Assembly (NCBI GenBank): GCA_023475345.1
Contig: JAMCWD010000002.1
Span: 1-51,511 of the forward strand
Direction: 5' to 3'
Length of the DNA: 51,511 nucleotides
Source of the DNA: Chloroflexota bacterium
Lineage (GTDB): Bacteria; Vulcanimicrobiota; JAMCWD01
A program made the position numbers and the translations under genes. Positions 33,713 through 42,980 of this stretch are shown one piece after another; positions within the stretch are counted from its first letter, which is position 1, and the number at the start of each line of letters is the position of its first letter. The notes below the pieces were generated by a model, which had not been told where the DNA came from, ran no database searches, and saw only the letters and a program-made list of their open reading frames with translations.

Positions 33713-34240
33713 TTGAAACGCCTTAAGATAAATAAAGGATACAACAAGGTCCGGGCGCTTTCATTATGGGACGAGGTCGTCGAGCCAGAGCTAAGTGCCT
33801 ATGCCGTCCCGCGCAATGTTAAGAACGGGATCCTTTACGTTGTTACTCCTAACGACGTCTGGGCGGCCCAGTTTTCCGCACGGAAACACGCTTACCTCCG
33901 GCAGATCAATGACCTGCTCGGCACCGGGAAGCTTCGCGGCATCACGTTTACTATTTCCCGCACGCCCGCCATGAGGGAATTTCATGCCGCGCAGGAAAAA
34001 AGGCCGGTATGGCTGGATATGGAACTGACAGTGGAAGATGAAAAAGAGATCGCCGAAAGATTGGCGGAAATAGAAGACCCGGAATTGAAGAAAAGTATTG
34101 CCGGTCTGCTGGAAAAAGACATCCGCTTCCGGTTGTGGAAGAAGAAACAAGGATGGCGGGATTGCCGGGACTGCGGGACATTGATTGAAGAAGGCAACCG
34201 CTGTGCCTTCTGCAGAGTAAGGCGAAGCGGAAGATTGTAG
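33713..34240 (+). CDS. DUF721 (DciA-like) protein with C-terminal zinc ribbon
   Basis: 175 aa from TTG 33713. The N-terminal 90 residues are a DUF721/DciA domain (ALSLWDEVVEPELSAYAVPRNVKNGILYVVTPNDVWAAQF), a family shown to be the replicative helicase loader in many bacteria. The end is an added zinc knuckle pair, CRDCG...CAFC, not part of minimal DciA. The start is uncertain: the homologous frame continues upstream (LTPFGKLLDPALKRL) without ATG or GTG, so translation may begin at CTG 33680, overlapping the RecF stop, or at TTG 33713. The context after recF supports the assignment. Confidence 0.8.
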   Translation: MKRLKINKGYNKVRALSLWDEVVEPELSAYAVPRNVKNGILYVVTPNDVWAAQFSARKHAYLRQINDLLGTGKLRGITFTISRTPAMREFHAAQEKRPVWLDMELTVEDEKEIAERLAEIEDPELKKSIAGLLEKDIRFRLWKKKQGWRDCRDCGTLIEEGNRCAFCRVRRSGRL

Positions 34241-34255
34241 ATTTGATCTGGTTTT

Positions 34256-34633
34256 TTAAAGCCGGGCGGAATTCCTATCCTGTCGGTAAAGTGAGCCCTT
34301 AAAATAAAATCTATCTATGCTACGCGGGCGCGGTTTTCGCGCCCGCCGGGATGTGCACATCCAATCATGATTATCACTCAACAGAATTATTCCATGAACA
34401 TGATTTGGCATGACGATAAATTCATTCAGTTCGACATTATTGAAACGACCCGGTAAGTCATTCCAGCACGCCAAAACAATTTCGCCATACCGGTTCAAAG
34501 CCATTTTTGCGTTAACGATACTGCCCAGGAGACTCCTTCTTTTATCAATACAAATAGTAACGAAATAAGCGCCGGGATTACCGTAATCATATTCAGGAAG
34601 GCGGACAGATCGGCGTTCAGGATATTTCTTCAT
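34256..34633 (-). pseudogene. REP-associated tyrosine transposase (IS200-like), truncated
   Basis: 125 aa against about 170-220 for the family. The front is typical: RRSVRLPEYDYGNPGAYFVTICIDKRRSLLG, then the HUH metal site in FIVMPNHVHGIILL. The catalytic tyrosine helix that should follow is missing; instead the frame enters a GC-rich palindrome (RRARKPRPR) and ends in unrelated sequence. It is therefore inactive. It lies 15 bp after the DUF721 gene, where gyrB would be expected in the ancestral cluster, and may mark a rearrangement. Confidence 0.85.
34324..34346. repeat. REP-like hairpin inside the transposase frame
   Basis: A perfect 9-bp stem (GCGGGCGCG / CGCGCCCGC) with a 5-base loop GTTTT. 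A 10-bp palindrome ATGTGCACAT follows at 34351-34360. RAYT transposases mobilise REP hairpins of this kind, and the palindrome sits exactly where the gene loses its homology. Confidence 0.7.
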
Positions 34634-34657
34634 TCTTAAAAATCACCCCTGCTTTCC

Positions 34658-35740
34658 CTACCTCCCCTTGATCACGCTCCATCCTACTCTGAACAGGGTC
34701 GGGACATGGTGGAGCATGTTGGTGTATGCGGCGTTTGCAAGGGGACAATAACACGCGCCTTCTTTTATCTTCTCCCGCTCCACGGCGGCTTTTTTGCCGA
34801 ACCATATCTTTCCAAAATCGTAATTCGCTTCCCTCAAATTCCCGACGCTTTCCGCCTTAATGCAGCAGAACCACACATCGCCGTCAGGTGAGATATGTGC
34901 CGATGCAAACCCCGCATAGCAAGGGAGGACCTGCTTTTTTTCCGACAGGATCTCCGGTACCATGTTGTAGTACCTCTGCCTGAACGACCTCGTTATCGAC
35001 GAGACGCCCGCCTGCTCCCTGCTGTGGAGCTTCTCTTCAAGAAATTCCGCGGCCCTGCGGTAGTCTTCGACGGAAGGCGTGATGCCCGCGCCGATGGTAT
35101 CCAGCTCCACCCGCTCCTCGGCAATTTCGGTGATGTACGAATCGGGCTCAAGCTTTATCAGATCTTCGTAAATTTCAGGGATGCGATCCACATTCAGCCT
35201 TGAAATAACGGTGTGGATGCCGAGGCTGAGGTTCTTATATTTTTTTCTGAGATCTTTTAGCGAACTCCATGTCTTCATCGATTTGTCAAAATTGCCCGGG
35301 ATGCCGCGTATCGCGTCATGCCTCTCGCCTATATCGTCAAGTGAGAGGTTGATGATGACATCGCTTCCGGGGCATAAAGACGCGATCTTTTCCGCCTCGA
35401 CAGGGATCCGCTCGAACAGGAGGCCGTTGGTCGGGATGTTGATGATCCCAGGAGAGCAGATGTCATAAGCTTTTTTGCATATATCGGCGAAATCGTTCCT
35501 GAGGAAAGGCTCGCCCCCGCTCATCGTAAACCAGTAAGGCGACTTCCCCAGGCTTTTGAACAGCTTTTCATATTCGTCAATAGTGAACTCTTCGGCCTGC
35601 TTGTTGTAAACTCCGCATGTCCTGCAGCGCGAATTACAACGGTATGTAACCGAAAGGGTAATATTCAAAGGGAGGAGTTTCGGAAAGCCGAACGCCCTGA
35701 AAGATTTATAAAGAGGAATTCCCAGCAGTATCTTCAGCAT
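34658..35740 (-). CDS. Radical SAM/SPASM domain protein
   Basis: 360 aa. The [4Fe-4S] S-adenosylmethionine motif is CNSRCRTC (Cys35, 39, 42), followed by MSGGEPFLRND (SAM binding) and LSLDDIG. The C-terminus has a SPASM-like cysteine set (PCYAGFASAHISPDGDVWFCC ... ACYCPL) for auxiliary clusters. Such enzymes modify peptides or small molecules; no substrate peptide gene is seen next to it. Its start overlaps the end of the glycosyltransferase gene by 35 bp, so both are translated from one mRNA. It is the last gene of the polysaccharide-type cluster. Confidence 0.88.
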   Translation of the reverse strand: MLKILLGIPLYKSFRAFGFPKLLPLNITLSVTYRCNSRCRTCGVYNKQAEEFTIDEYEKLFKSLGKSPYWFTMSGGEPFLRNDFADICKKAYDICSPGIINIPTNGLLFERIPVEAEKIASLCPGSDVIINLSLDDIGERHDAIRGIPGNFDKSMKTWSSLKDLRKKYKNLSLGIHTVISRLNVDRIPEIYEDLIKLEPDSYITEIAEERVELDTIGAGITPSVEDYRRAAEFLEEKLHSREQAGVSSITRSFRQRYYNMVPEILSEKKQVLPCYAGFASAHISPDGDVWFCCIKAESVGNLREANYDFGKIWFGKKAAVEREKIKEGACYCPLANAAYTNMLHHVPTLFRVGWSVIKGR

Positions 35741-36626
35741 GGCTTACTTTCTTCGTGCTTGCCGCAATGTCCCATTTATACGGCAGCTTTTTCTTCACGT
35801 GATAATCGTACATCCCCAGGAGCCGTCCCCACACCTCGAGGCCGACCGCTCCCACAGTCCAGGTAATATCGCGGGGGCTGAATTTGACAAGTCCCAGAAG
35901 CTCCTTCAAAACAAGGCCGCCTTTCATTGTCGGGGTGTCGTAAGAGACGGTGGATTTGGTATAAAGGTGACCGGCATAGATGCGGCGGCGCTGCTTGAGG
36001 AAGTCACCGACGTTCATGGCGCCACGGTTGGTCAGCTCGGCTTCGGGAACATATTTGAGGCGGAGACCCTGCCGGACTATCACGGCTTCGATGCTCACTT
36101 CATCGACGGGGGTTTCGACGGGTATAGACCGCACGATGTTTCTGAAGGCAACCATCTCGCCCAGCTTCGGAGAGATGAGGGCTATCCTGTGATGGAGACC
36201 CCATAGCAGGTGGACAAGGAAGCCCATAAAAGTATCTGGATCATTTGCCGGGACAGGGCGGCCGCCCGTCATCCCTATAGCCGGGTCATGGAAAGGCTCG
36301 ATCATAAGCTCGACTGTATCGGGACGCGGAAGGGTATCGGCGCTCTCCATTACGCAGAGATCATATTCTTCGCCGGCCTGTGAGAGCCACTCGTTGATTG
36401 CAGACGCCTTGCCTTCCCTGTTTTCCTGGACTATCAGCCTTACGCGGGGATCTTTATTTTCGAACCCGCGCACTATTTCATCAGTCCTGTCGGTGCTTCC
36501 GCTGGACACGACGACTATTTGCCCGATTTTCCCCGATTTAAGCTCCTGCCCCAGGACGGCCTCCAGCAGCCTGCCGATATTGGCATCTTCGTTGTATGCC
36601 ATGATCCCTATGCTGATATTGAACAT
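35706..36626 (-). CDS. Family 2 glycosyltransferase
   Basis: 306 aa with a GT-A fold. SIGIMAYNEDANIGRLLEAVL at the start, VVVSSGSTDRTDEIV for nucleotide binding, YDLCVMESADTLPRPDTVELM with the metal-binding acidic pair, then MTGGRPVPAN and the acceptor-side VDEVSIEAVIVRQGLRLKYVPEA, where the catalytic base is expected. It transfers a sugar from a nucleotide-sugar to a lipid- or surface-linked acceptor; no TM helix is obvious, so it is probably a peripheral membrane enzyme. GGGAG precedes the ATG. Confidence 0.9.
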   Translation of the reverse strand: MFNISIGIMAYNEDANIGRLLEAVLGQELKSGKIGQIVVVSSGSTDRTDEIVRGFENKDPRVRLIVQENREGKASAINEWLSQAGEEYDLCVMESADTLPRPDTVELMIEPFHDPAIGMTGGRPVPANDPDTFMGFLVHLLWGLHHRIALISPKLGEMVAFRNIVRSIPVETPVDEVSIEAVIVRQGLRLKYVPEAELTNRGAMNVGDFLKQRRRIYAGHLYTKSTVSYDTPTMKGGLVLKELLGLVKFSPRDITWTVGAVGLEVWGRLLGMYDYHVKKKLPYKWDIAASTKKVSHAEDTAGNSSL

Positions 36627-36673
36627 CTTATCTCCCGGACTTTAATTGAATTCCAGGCGGTGGATTCGAGAGC

Positions 36674-38206
36674 CTAGAATTCTTCTTTCCTGTCGGAAAC
36701 GCGCTCTTTCCACAGTCTCCCGATGTCCCGGGCCCGTTGTGAGAAAGCCCTGGGTCTGAACATGAGAGATATCGGGAATGTAAAAACGGCCTGGAGCAGC
36801 ATTTTCGGCCTTGCCATGAGGTATTTCCATGTAAACGATGTTTCCGCCCAATCCTTGAACCAGTCAACTTCTTTCGCATTGAACATCTTCGTGTCTATAA
36901 CGGCGCTGCCGCGCGACAGATCGACAAGCTCCAGCCCGTTTTTCAGGTATCCGTTCTTCACGCACAAATCGAAAAGTTCCGTGCCGGGATAAGGAAGGAC
37001 GGGGTCGAACCTTGCTTCGTCAAGCTTGAGATCCGATGCGAACTTTATGGTACGGCGTATAGATGCCCTGGTTTCGCCCGGCCAGCCCAACTGGAAGATG
37101 CCCCTCACCTGGATCCCTTTCCTTCTAAACTTTTTAACCCACCCTTTCATGCTTTCAAGATCCCCCGGCCTTTTCAAAACATCGGAATAAAATGTCTGGT
37201 CGCCGCAACCCAGGTCAAGCCATATCTGGTAACACCCGCTCCGCTTCATAAGGTTTACAAGCTCGTCGTCGAAATGCCAGGGCACAGTAGCCGCATGCCA
37301 GCACCAGCTTATGTTCATATCTTTTTCGATGATCCGCTTCATCAGCACCTTGGCCCTGTTTAAATCATACAACAGATGACAACTGTCGAAATGAAATTCC
37401 CTGACGCCGTAACGGTATGCCAGCTTCTCCATCTCTTCAACAACATTATCTATGGAGCGGTGCCTGACGATATCGCCGAATATTTTAGGAACCATGCAAT
37501 GAATACAACGGCACGGGCATCCGCGGGAAATGAAAACAGGAGCATACGGCAGGTTTACGACCTGGCCGCCGTACCATACTCCGCGGATATATTTTTCCAT
37601 GCTTATCATGTTATATGCGGGGATGGGGAGCGCGTCCAGGTCTTCGATGAAATCTCCCATAGGTGTGGTATTTACATTTTCGGAATAATCCCTGTAAACA
37701 AGGCCCTGGACCTCGGTAACCGGCTCTCCGAATACAAGGCAGCGGCATAACTGGTAAAGAGGGAACTCCCCTTCTCCCAGGATACAGAAATCGATGGAGT
37801 GGTCCATCATGATATCTTCGTATGAAGCGGTTACATGCGGGCCTCCGGCAACTGTGATGAGGTTCCATTCTCCTGCCTGAGCTACTTTTTTGGCGGCGTC
37901 GGTAACGAGATGGAGGCTTTCAGCCTGGTCGGAAGAGGCGCACGTAACGCCGAGCAGGTTGGGGTTTGTCTGTGCGATATAGTTGATAAGCTCGTAGCTT
38001 CCGCGTCCCCAGCGGATCATGCCGTTATCAAGCTCCTGCTTGATTGAAAGGTCGGCGAGGCAATCGTAAATGGAAACATCTATAAAATCGAACCTTTCAA
38101 GGGCGGCGGCAAGATGGGCAAGACCCAGGGGCGCAGGAAATGCCGGGAGCAGTCCCTTGGGCACCAGTACCGGCGGATTGACGAGCAAAACTTTTAACTT
38201 ACGCAT
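36674..38206 (-). CDS. B12-binding radical SAM protein
   Basis: 510 aa, class B layout. The N-terminal cobalamin-binding domain (about 1-170) has VLLVNPP, LGLAHLAAALE and GGPHVTASYEDIM. The radical SAM core starts at ISRGCPCRCIHC (Cys230, 234, 237; Cys232 is extra), and runs through FHFDSCHLLYDLN and FQLGWPGETRASIRRT. Relatives are methyltransferases or C-C bond-forming enzymes on lipids, hopanoids and natural products. Neighbouring GT2 and O-antigen ligase genes suggest modification of a surface glycan or its lipid carrier, which is inference. No clear ribosome site is seen beyond GGATGGGAT. Confidence 0.9.
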   Translation of the reverse strand: MRKLKVLLVNPPVLVPKGLLPAFPAPLGLAHLAAALERFDFIDVSIYDCLADLSIKQELDNGMIRWGRGSYELINYIAQTNPNLLGVTCASSDQAESLHLVTDAAKKVAQAGEWNLITVAGGPHVTASYEDIMMDHSIDFCILGEGEFPLYQLCRCLVFGEPVTEVQGLVYRDYSENVNTTPMGDFIEDLDALPIPAYNMISMEKYIRGVWYGGQVVNLPYAPVFISRGCPCRCIHCMVPKIFGDIVRHRSIDNVVEEMEKLAYRYGVREFHFDSCHLLYDLNRAKVLMKRIIEKDMNISWCWHAATVPWHFDDELVNLMKRSGCYQIWLDLGCGDQTFYSDVLKRPGDLESMKGWVKKFRRKGIQVRGIFQLGWPGETRASIRRTIKFASDLKLDEARFDPVLPYPGTELFDLCVKNGYLKNGLELVDLSRGSAVIDTKMFNAKEVDWFKDWAETSFTWKYLMARPKMLLQAVFTFPISLMFRPRAFSQRARDIGRLWKERVSDRKEEF

Positions 38207-38256
38207 ATCCCATCCTGGCTAATAAATGGAAGAATTTATTTTTTCAACCAGCACTA

Positions 38257-40389
38257 TCATAATCCCTGCTTAATACGATACAATAAATCCCTGCCTTTGT
38301 TACGAGCCTGCCCGGCTTCCCGTGCCATGCCCAGCCGCTCATAGACTTCGGCAAGCTTCAGCCACCCGTCCGGGAAACGCGGATCAAGCTCGGTAACTTT
38401 TCTGAAATTTTCAAGCGCCTCTTTCTCGTTCCCGGGTTTTTCCATCAATATCTGGCCCAGGCCGAAACGGGCCACCGGGTTGCCGGGATCAAGCTCTATC
38501 GAGCGCCGGTAATAATCAACGGCGGCGGCTTTCGTCCCGTAGATGACTTCCAGGTTGGCAAGACTGCTGTAGCTGCCGGAAAGCTGTTTCATGATCTTGT
38601 CCCGCCTGTAGTTGATAATGCTGTTGAAATCGATATTTTTATAAACGCCGATAATTTTTTCAAGATACTTCCGGGCGGCATCCGGCTTCTTGTTTATTAT
38701 ATAAATACCGGCTATGTAATTGCTGATCTCGGGATAATTCATGGGATCAAGCTTGAGTGCAAACAGGAATTGCTCCAATGCCCCGTCCCTGTTTCCGGCC
38801 GCTTCCAGCGCCCTTCCCAGGAGTATCCTGTAAGAAGTCCTTTCGGAATCGAGCTTGACGGCCTTTGCCGCGTCACGGATCGCAACCGGGAGATAATCAT
38901 TGCCTTTGCCCGTCATTGCAAGCCTCAAGGCCGATTCGCTCCTGTTCCTGTAAAGCTCCCCGCTGAAAGGGTTGAATGAAAGCCCTTCCGATGCCTGGCG
39001 GTATGCTCCTGCGGCCTCGTCGGCCTCCGCATATTTTTGGGCCGCCTCGAGATGAAGATCGGAAATATAATTGAGGCAGAAAAAAGGGACAAGCAGGATC
39101 AATATTATAGATACAACGCGCCTCCAGGGAATGTTAGACTCTTCGTACACCCGCTCCATCCTGGCGGATAAAAGCATCCCTGCAAGGAAAAAAAACGATG
39201 CTATAAACCCGGCGAATTTCCATTCCATATCCGCCCCGCTGTGAATAAGCGCCCCGGAAATGGAACAGAGGCCGCCGACATATAACAGCCCCACAGGCTC
39301 GCTCTTCGACGGGAGCCATGAGAACAGGTAATATAAAAAGATCCCCAGGAATGCCAGCAGAAGAATGATGCCGGGATAACCCAGTTCACACCAGAATTCC
39401 AGGAGCGACGAGTGGGCGTAACGCGAGTAATACCTGACATCGTACTGTACCCGTGCATAGTACCTGTCGTAGAGGTTGGGGCCTATTCCCAGGAACGGCC
39501 TCAGCCGGGTCATCTTCAGCGCCGCTTTCCAGAAAAGCCCCCGCGCGGTTATCGAATTGTCACCGCCGGAAGTTAAAAGCGCTGCCCTGTAGGCGACTTT
39601 TTCGGGCAGCTTCAAATTCATGCTCTCCCCCGACAGCATATTTCCGGCCAGTATGATCAGGACAGAAACGGCGACAATCCTCACTATCATCAATGCCCAC
39701 CTGTGCCTGATGTCCCGGTACTTTGCAAGGAGGAAAATTATGCCCGCCGTTATGACGATTAAAGCGCTCAGCCATGCCGCCCTCGAATAAGTCAGCATCA
39801 GGCAGACTCCGAAAATTAAAGCAAGACCTCCCCATACCAGGTTTCTTTTACCGCCCCTGCCGAGTGTGAACTTCAAAAATACGGCCGGGAAAAATAAAAG
39901 CAAAAACGCCGCAAATATATCGGATTGAAAAAACACCGAATACATCGGCGTGCCGTACTTATGATGAGTCAATATAAATAAATAAATCCCGACACACGAG
40001 ACCAGCAGCCCTATCAACAAGTAAACCGCGGCGCCGGCCTTTAACTCCCTGCGTGTACTGAAAGCCTGGAATGTAAGCAGGAAAATCATGAACCCCGATA
40101 TCATCAAAAACCAGTACGAAAGGCTCTCCGCCGGGCATGTTGAAAAAAGAGACGAGACAATCCCCCATATAATGACCAGCGCCCCCGCTATGAAAAGGTT
40201 CCTGGGGAACTTCCTGATCCTTATTCCCGGGATGAACAGCCACGCCGCCGCAATGACGAAGGGAACGGCGTACAAAAGAAATCTGGAAAAAGGACTCATC
40301 CCGCCCGACACGACAAGCAGCAACAGGATAAGGAGCAGGATGCATGTGATATTTTTAAGACGCTCCTCCGCAAGGGAGGGCAAATTCAT
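38257..40389 (-). CDS. O-antigen ligase-like (Wzy/WaaL) membrane protein fused to TPRs
   Basis: 710 aa. About 10-12 TM helices fill residues 10-430. The ligase signature region around 225-340 includes the external loop with RPFLGIGPNLYDRYYARV and YAHSSLLEFWCELGYPGIIL, where the conserved His of the PF04932 family lies. From about 445 to 700 there are TPR repeats (AAGAYRQASEGLSFNPFSGELY, GRALEAAGNRDGALEQFLFALKLDP, VDYYRRSIELDPGNPVARFGLGQIL). The family joins or polymerises glycans on the outer leaflet; fused TPRs suggest recruitment of partners or a glycosylation target. The ATG overlaps the previous gene's stop as ATGA. Confidence 0.9.
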   Translation of the reverse strand: MNLPSLAEERLKNITCILLLILLLLVVSGGMSPFSRFLLYAVPFVIAAAWLFIPGIRIRKFPRNLFIAGALVIIWGIVSSLFSTCPAESLSYWFLMISGFMIFLLTFQAFSTRRELKAGAAVYLLIGLLVSCVGIYLFILTHHKYGTPMYSVFFQSDIFAAFLLLFFPAVFLKFTLGRGGKRNLVWGGLALIFGVCLMLTYSRAAWLSALIVITAGIIFLLAKYRDIRHRWALMIVRIVAVSVLIILAGNMLSGESMNLKLPEKVAYRAALLTSGGDNSITARGLFWKAALKMTRLRPFLGIGPNLYDRYYARVQYDVRYYSRYAHSSLLEFWCELGYPGIILLLAFLGIFLYYLFSWLPSKSEPVGLLYVGGLCSISGALIHSGADMEWKFAGFIASFFFLAGMLLSARMERVYEESNIPWRRVVSIILILLVPFFCLNYISDLHLEAAQKYAEADEAAGAYRQASEGLSFNPFSGELYRNRSESALRLAMTGKGNDYLPVAIRDAAKAVKLDSERTSYRILLGRALEAAGNRDGALEQFLFALKLDPMNYPEISNYIAGIYIINKKPDAARKYLEKIIGVYKNIDFNSIINYRRDKIMKQLSGSYSSLANLEVIYGTKAAAVDYYRRSIELDPGNPVARFGLGQILMEKPGNEKEALENFRKVTELDPRFPDGWLKLAEVYERLGMAREAGQARNKGRDLLYRIKQGL

Positions 40390-41381
40390 CGTTCTCCCCC
40401 CGGAACAGCTTTTAATAAGGCGTCCCTGTTTCTATCCAGGTGAAACCGGATCGTCCCGAATGTGGCGCCCTTTTTCCCTATCACTAGGCGCATGTAATCC
40501 TTATTCAGGCCTTCGAAAACAATGATGCCGTTTTCAAAATCAAGATTCCAGAAATGAAGCGTAGTCCCGGCATTCAGATCCTGGATTGCCAGGATACCCT
40601 GGGATACTATGCCGGACACGATCTTTTGAGCAATATCTTCAGAAGATACTTTGACGAGCAGCCTGCCGTCAACCCTGAAAATGCCGGAATAAACAACTCC
40701 GCGGACCGATAAAGACGGGGCAAGCAGCTCTTCGAGCTTCTTCCTTGTTTCTTCTTTTATTTCTTCCGCGGGCCCAACCTCGCCCGGCGGAATTACTTTC
40801 GGCTCCTGTTCGTCGGTTGAGAATTTTTCGAGGGCTTTCAATTCCTTCTCGTCCTCATCAAGCCGGGCAAGTCTTTCCTCCGCCTTCTTCCTCGCAAGGG
40901 CGTCCCGGCAGAGAACATCGTCTTTAACTGGCAATCTCGAAAGCTCCCTGATGAATTGCCTGAGCGTTTCCTTCTCCTGCTTTATTTCTTCAAGCGTGGT
41001 GGAGAGACGCACTTTCCATGGAGTTACCTTCTCATAGCATGAAAACGACTTCGCCACCTCTTCCGTCACCCTGACCCTGGCCTTCAGATGGTTGAAAAGA
41101 AGATAACCCCTCAGATCGTAAGGAGAATAAGGGGTAAACGCGGCAAGAACCCCCAGGGCTTCGCGGTCAAGCCCCACATTGGCCATAACCGTTGCAGTCC
41201 CCAGCCTGGAAAGGCTGTGTTCGGGCTTAAGCTCCTGCGTTTTTTCGAAAGCCATCAGCGCGGCGAAGTTAAGCCCCCTCAGCATGGTAGCCCTGCCGAG
41301 AGAATACCATGTCTCGGCTTCTTCAGGGTTATCTCTTACTTCAGTCGAAAGTTTTTCTATTTCCAGATCCAGCCCTGTCAT
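40386..41381 (-). CDS. TPR protein with C-terminal Roadblock/LC7-like domain
   Basis: 331 aa. Two TPR-like units at about 8-75 (EAETWYSLGRATMLRGLNFAALMAFEKTQELKP), a charged helical middle (about 105-205) and a C-terminal domain (about 215-331) with the Roadblock alternation: VVYSGIFRVDGRLLVKV, then FENGIIVFEGL and IGKKGATFGTIRFHLDRNRDALLKAV. That ending matches the Roadblock protein at 43087 (GANMGRIRMETGKNRKRLIELL). Roadblock proteins regulate small Ras-like GTPases such as MglA; none is in the window. GGGAGGACGAGA precedes the ATG. It shares ATGA with the O-antigen ligase gene. Confidence 0.75.
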   Translation of the reverse strand: MTGLDLEIEKLSTEVRDNPEEAETWYSLGRATMLRGLNFAALMAFEKTQELKPEHSLSRLGTATVMANVGLDREALGVLAAFTPYSPYDLRGYLLFNHLKARVRVTEEVAKSFSCYEKVTPWKVRLSTTLEEIKQEKETLRQFIRELSRLPVKDDVLCRDALARKKAEERLARLDEDEKELKALEKFSTDEQEPKVIPPGEVGPAEEIKEETRKKLEELLAPSLSVRGVVYSGIFRVDGRLLVKVSSEDIAQKIVSGIVSQGILAIQDLNAGTTLHFWNLDFENGIIVFEGLNKDYMRLVIGKKGATFGTIRFHLDRNRDALLKAVPGGER

Positions 41382-41456
41382 TCTCGTCCTCCCAGGTTAT
41401 CCTTATTAGAGATCAAAATACCGTATTCCTCCATTGGACGGCCCTTCAAGCAAATA

Positions 41457-42980
41457 TCAATTCCCTTCAACGGGGAGAGTGAAAATAAAAGTACTGCCTT
41501 TATCCGGTTCGCTTTCAACGGCAATATAACCGCCGTGAGCCTCGACCAGCACCTTCGCGCTTGCAAGTCCAAGCCCCGTCCCGCCCACGGACCTGGTAAG
41601 CGAAGTATCCACCCTGTAGAACCTGTTGAAGATCTTTTCGTGATGCTCGGCAGCTATCCCTATTCCATGATCCTTTATCGATATTTTCAGGGAATCTTCG
41701 CAGCGCTCCACTTTTACCACGATATCGCCACCTGCGGGGCTATATTTGATGGCGTTGATCAGCAGGTTGTACATGACCTGTTCGACCCTGGTTCCGTCGG
41801 CCCTGATAAGGGGGAGGTCCGGCTCCATCTCCAGTATGATGTTATGCTTTGTCGAAAGCAGCTTGCACATGCTTACCATTCCGCATATGTGATCCGAAAT
41901 TTTCGTCAGATTTTTACGCAATATGAATTTTCCCGATTCGAGCCTTGAAAGGTCGAGCAAATCTTCGACGAGGCGCAGGAGCCTTTCCGATTCTTCAAGC
42001 AAGATGCCGATGTATTCCTTCACCTGCTCCATAGAATGTTCCCTGACCGCCATCAACTCGAGGAATCCGCGTATCGTTGTTATCGGCGTTTTCAATTCGT
42101 GAGAAACGGTGGAGAGAAATTCCGACTTGACTTTTTCTGCGCGGGCGATTTCCGATATGTCATGGAATACCGCCACCAGGGAATCTCCCCCCGGGTCCAT
42201 CCTGCTGACAATAAGGCGGTAAACCTTGTCCGGCGGTATTTCCACTTCTGAAAAAAAACTTTTCCCCTGCTCGTAAACTTTGCTATAAATATCCTCAAAC
42301 GGGATATCGTTATAAACGGAACCGAACTCTTTCCCCTCCAGCCGGCGCCCGTTCCCGATGAACCTGCACAATACAGGGTTCGCCTGTTCTATAACACCGT
42401 CCCTGTTTAGAACCGCTACACCGTCGGCCATGCTGCTAAGTATAGAAGCCAGTCGTTTCTTTTCCCTGTTTAATTGTTTCGATTTCTTCCGCTCTTCTTC
42501 GTACAGGCGGGCGTTTTCTATGGCGACGCCTGCATGTGCCGCAATCGCAGTAAGGAAATTCTTTTCGCCTGCAGTATAATTTTTTTCCCTGGAGCGCCTT
42601 ATCATGAGGACGCCGGTAACCCTGTCCTTATATTTTATGGGAACGCATAACGATGAGGAAATGGATTCCTGCCTCTTAACGACTTTTTTAAAACGCGGGT
42701 CGGTTACCCTGCCGTGCAGTATTATGGGCTCTCCTGTTTTTGCCACCCACCCGGCAATACCCTCGCCCAGCCTCACCCTGGTATTTCTTATTATTTTCTT
42801 CGAAAGGCCGCTGGCGGCGGCGATATAAAGCTCGCTGCCGGAAAGCAGCATCACCGAACCGGCTTCTGCCTCGAAGATCCCGGTAGTTATCGAGATAATA
42901 TGATTGAGCACCTCTGAAAGATCCAGGGATGAATTAACGGCCCGGATGACATCGTACAACACATGGAGCTTGCTTTTCAA
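41457..42980 (-). CDS. Soluble sensor histidine kinase (GAF-PAS-HisKA-HATPase)
   Basis: 507 aa, no TM helix. GAF domain at about 15-160 (LNHIISITTGIFEAEAGSVMLL, GEGIAGWVAKTGEPIIL), PAS at about 180-280, a HisKA dimerisation helix with the phosphorylated His in STVSHELKTPITTI, and a complete ATPase domain: NLLINAIKYS, KDHGIGI and GGTGLGLA. No response regulator is adjacent. Start is TTG 42980 behind AAGGTGA; GTG 42962 is an alternative. The stop of the 37-aa frame overlaps its start. Placed between two Roadblock genes, it probably senses a cytoplasmic cue for this system. Confidence 0.93.
   Translation of the reverse strand: MKSKLHVLYDVIRAVNSSLDLSEVLNHIISITTGIFEAEAGSVMLLSGSELYIAAASGLSKKIIRNTRVRLGEGIAGWVAKTGEPIILHGRVTDPRFKKVVKRQESISSSLCVPIKYKDRVTGVLMIRRSREKNYTAGEKNFLTAIAAHAGVAIENARLYEEERKKSKQLNREKKRLASILSSMADGVAVLNRDGVIEQANPVLCRFIGNGRRLEGKEFGSVYNDIPFEDIYSKVYEQGKSFFSEVEIPPDKVYRLIVSRMDPGGDSLVAVFHDISEIARAEKVKSEFLSTVSHELKTPITTIRGFLELMAVREHSMEQVKEYIGILLEESERLLRLVEDLLDLSRLESGKFILRKNLTKISDHICGMVSMCKLLSTKHNIILEMEPDLPLIRADGTRVEQVMYNLLINAIKYSPAGGDIVVKVERCEDSLKISIKDHGIGIAAEHHEKIFNRFYRVDTSLTRSVGGTGLGLASAKVLVEAHGGYIAVESEPDKGSTFIFTLPVEGN

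Noticed and set aside
34256..34633. Active transposase at 34256
   Set aside because: The HUH motif is present but the C-terminal catalytic tyrosine region is missing.
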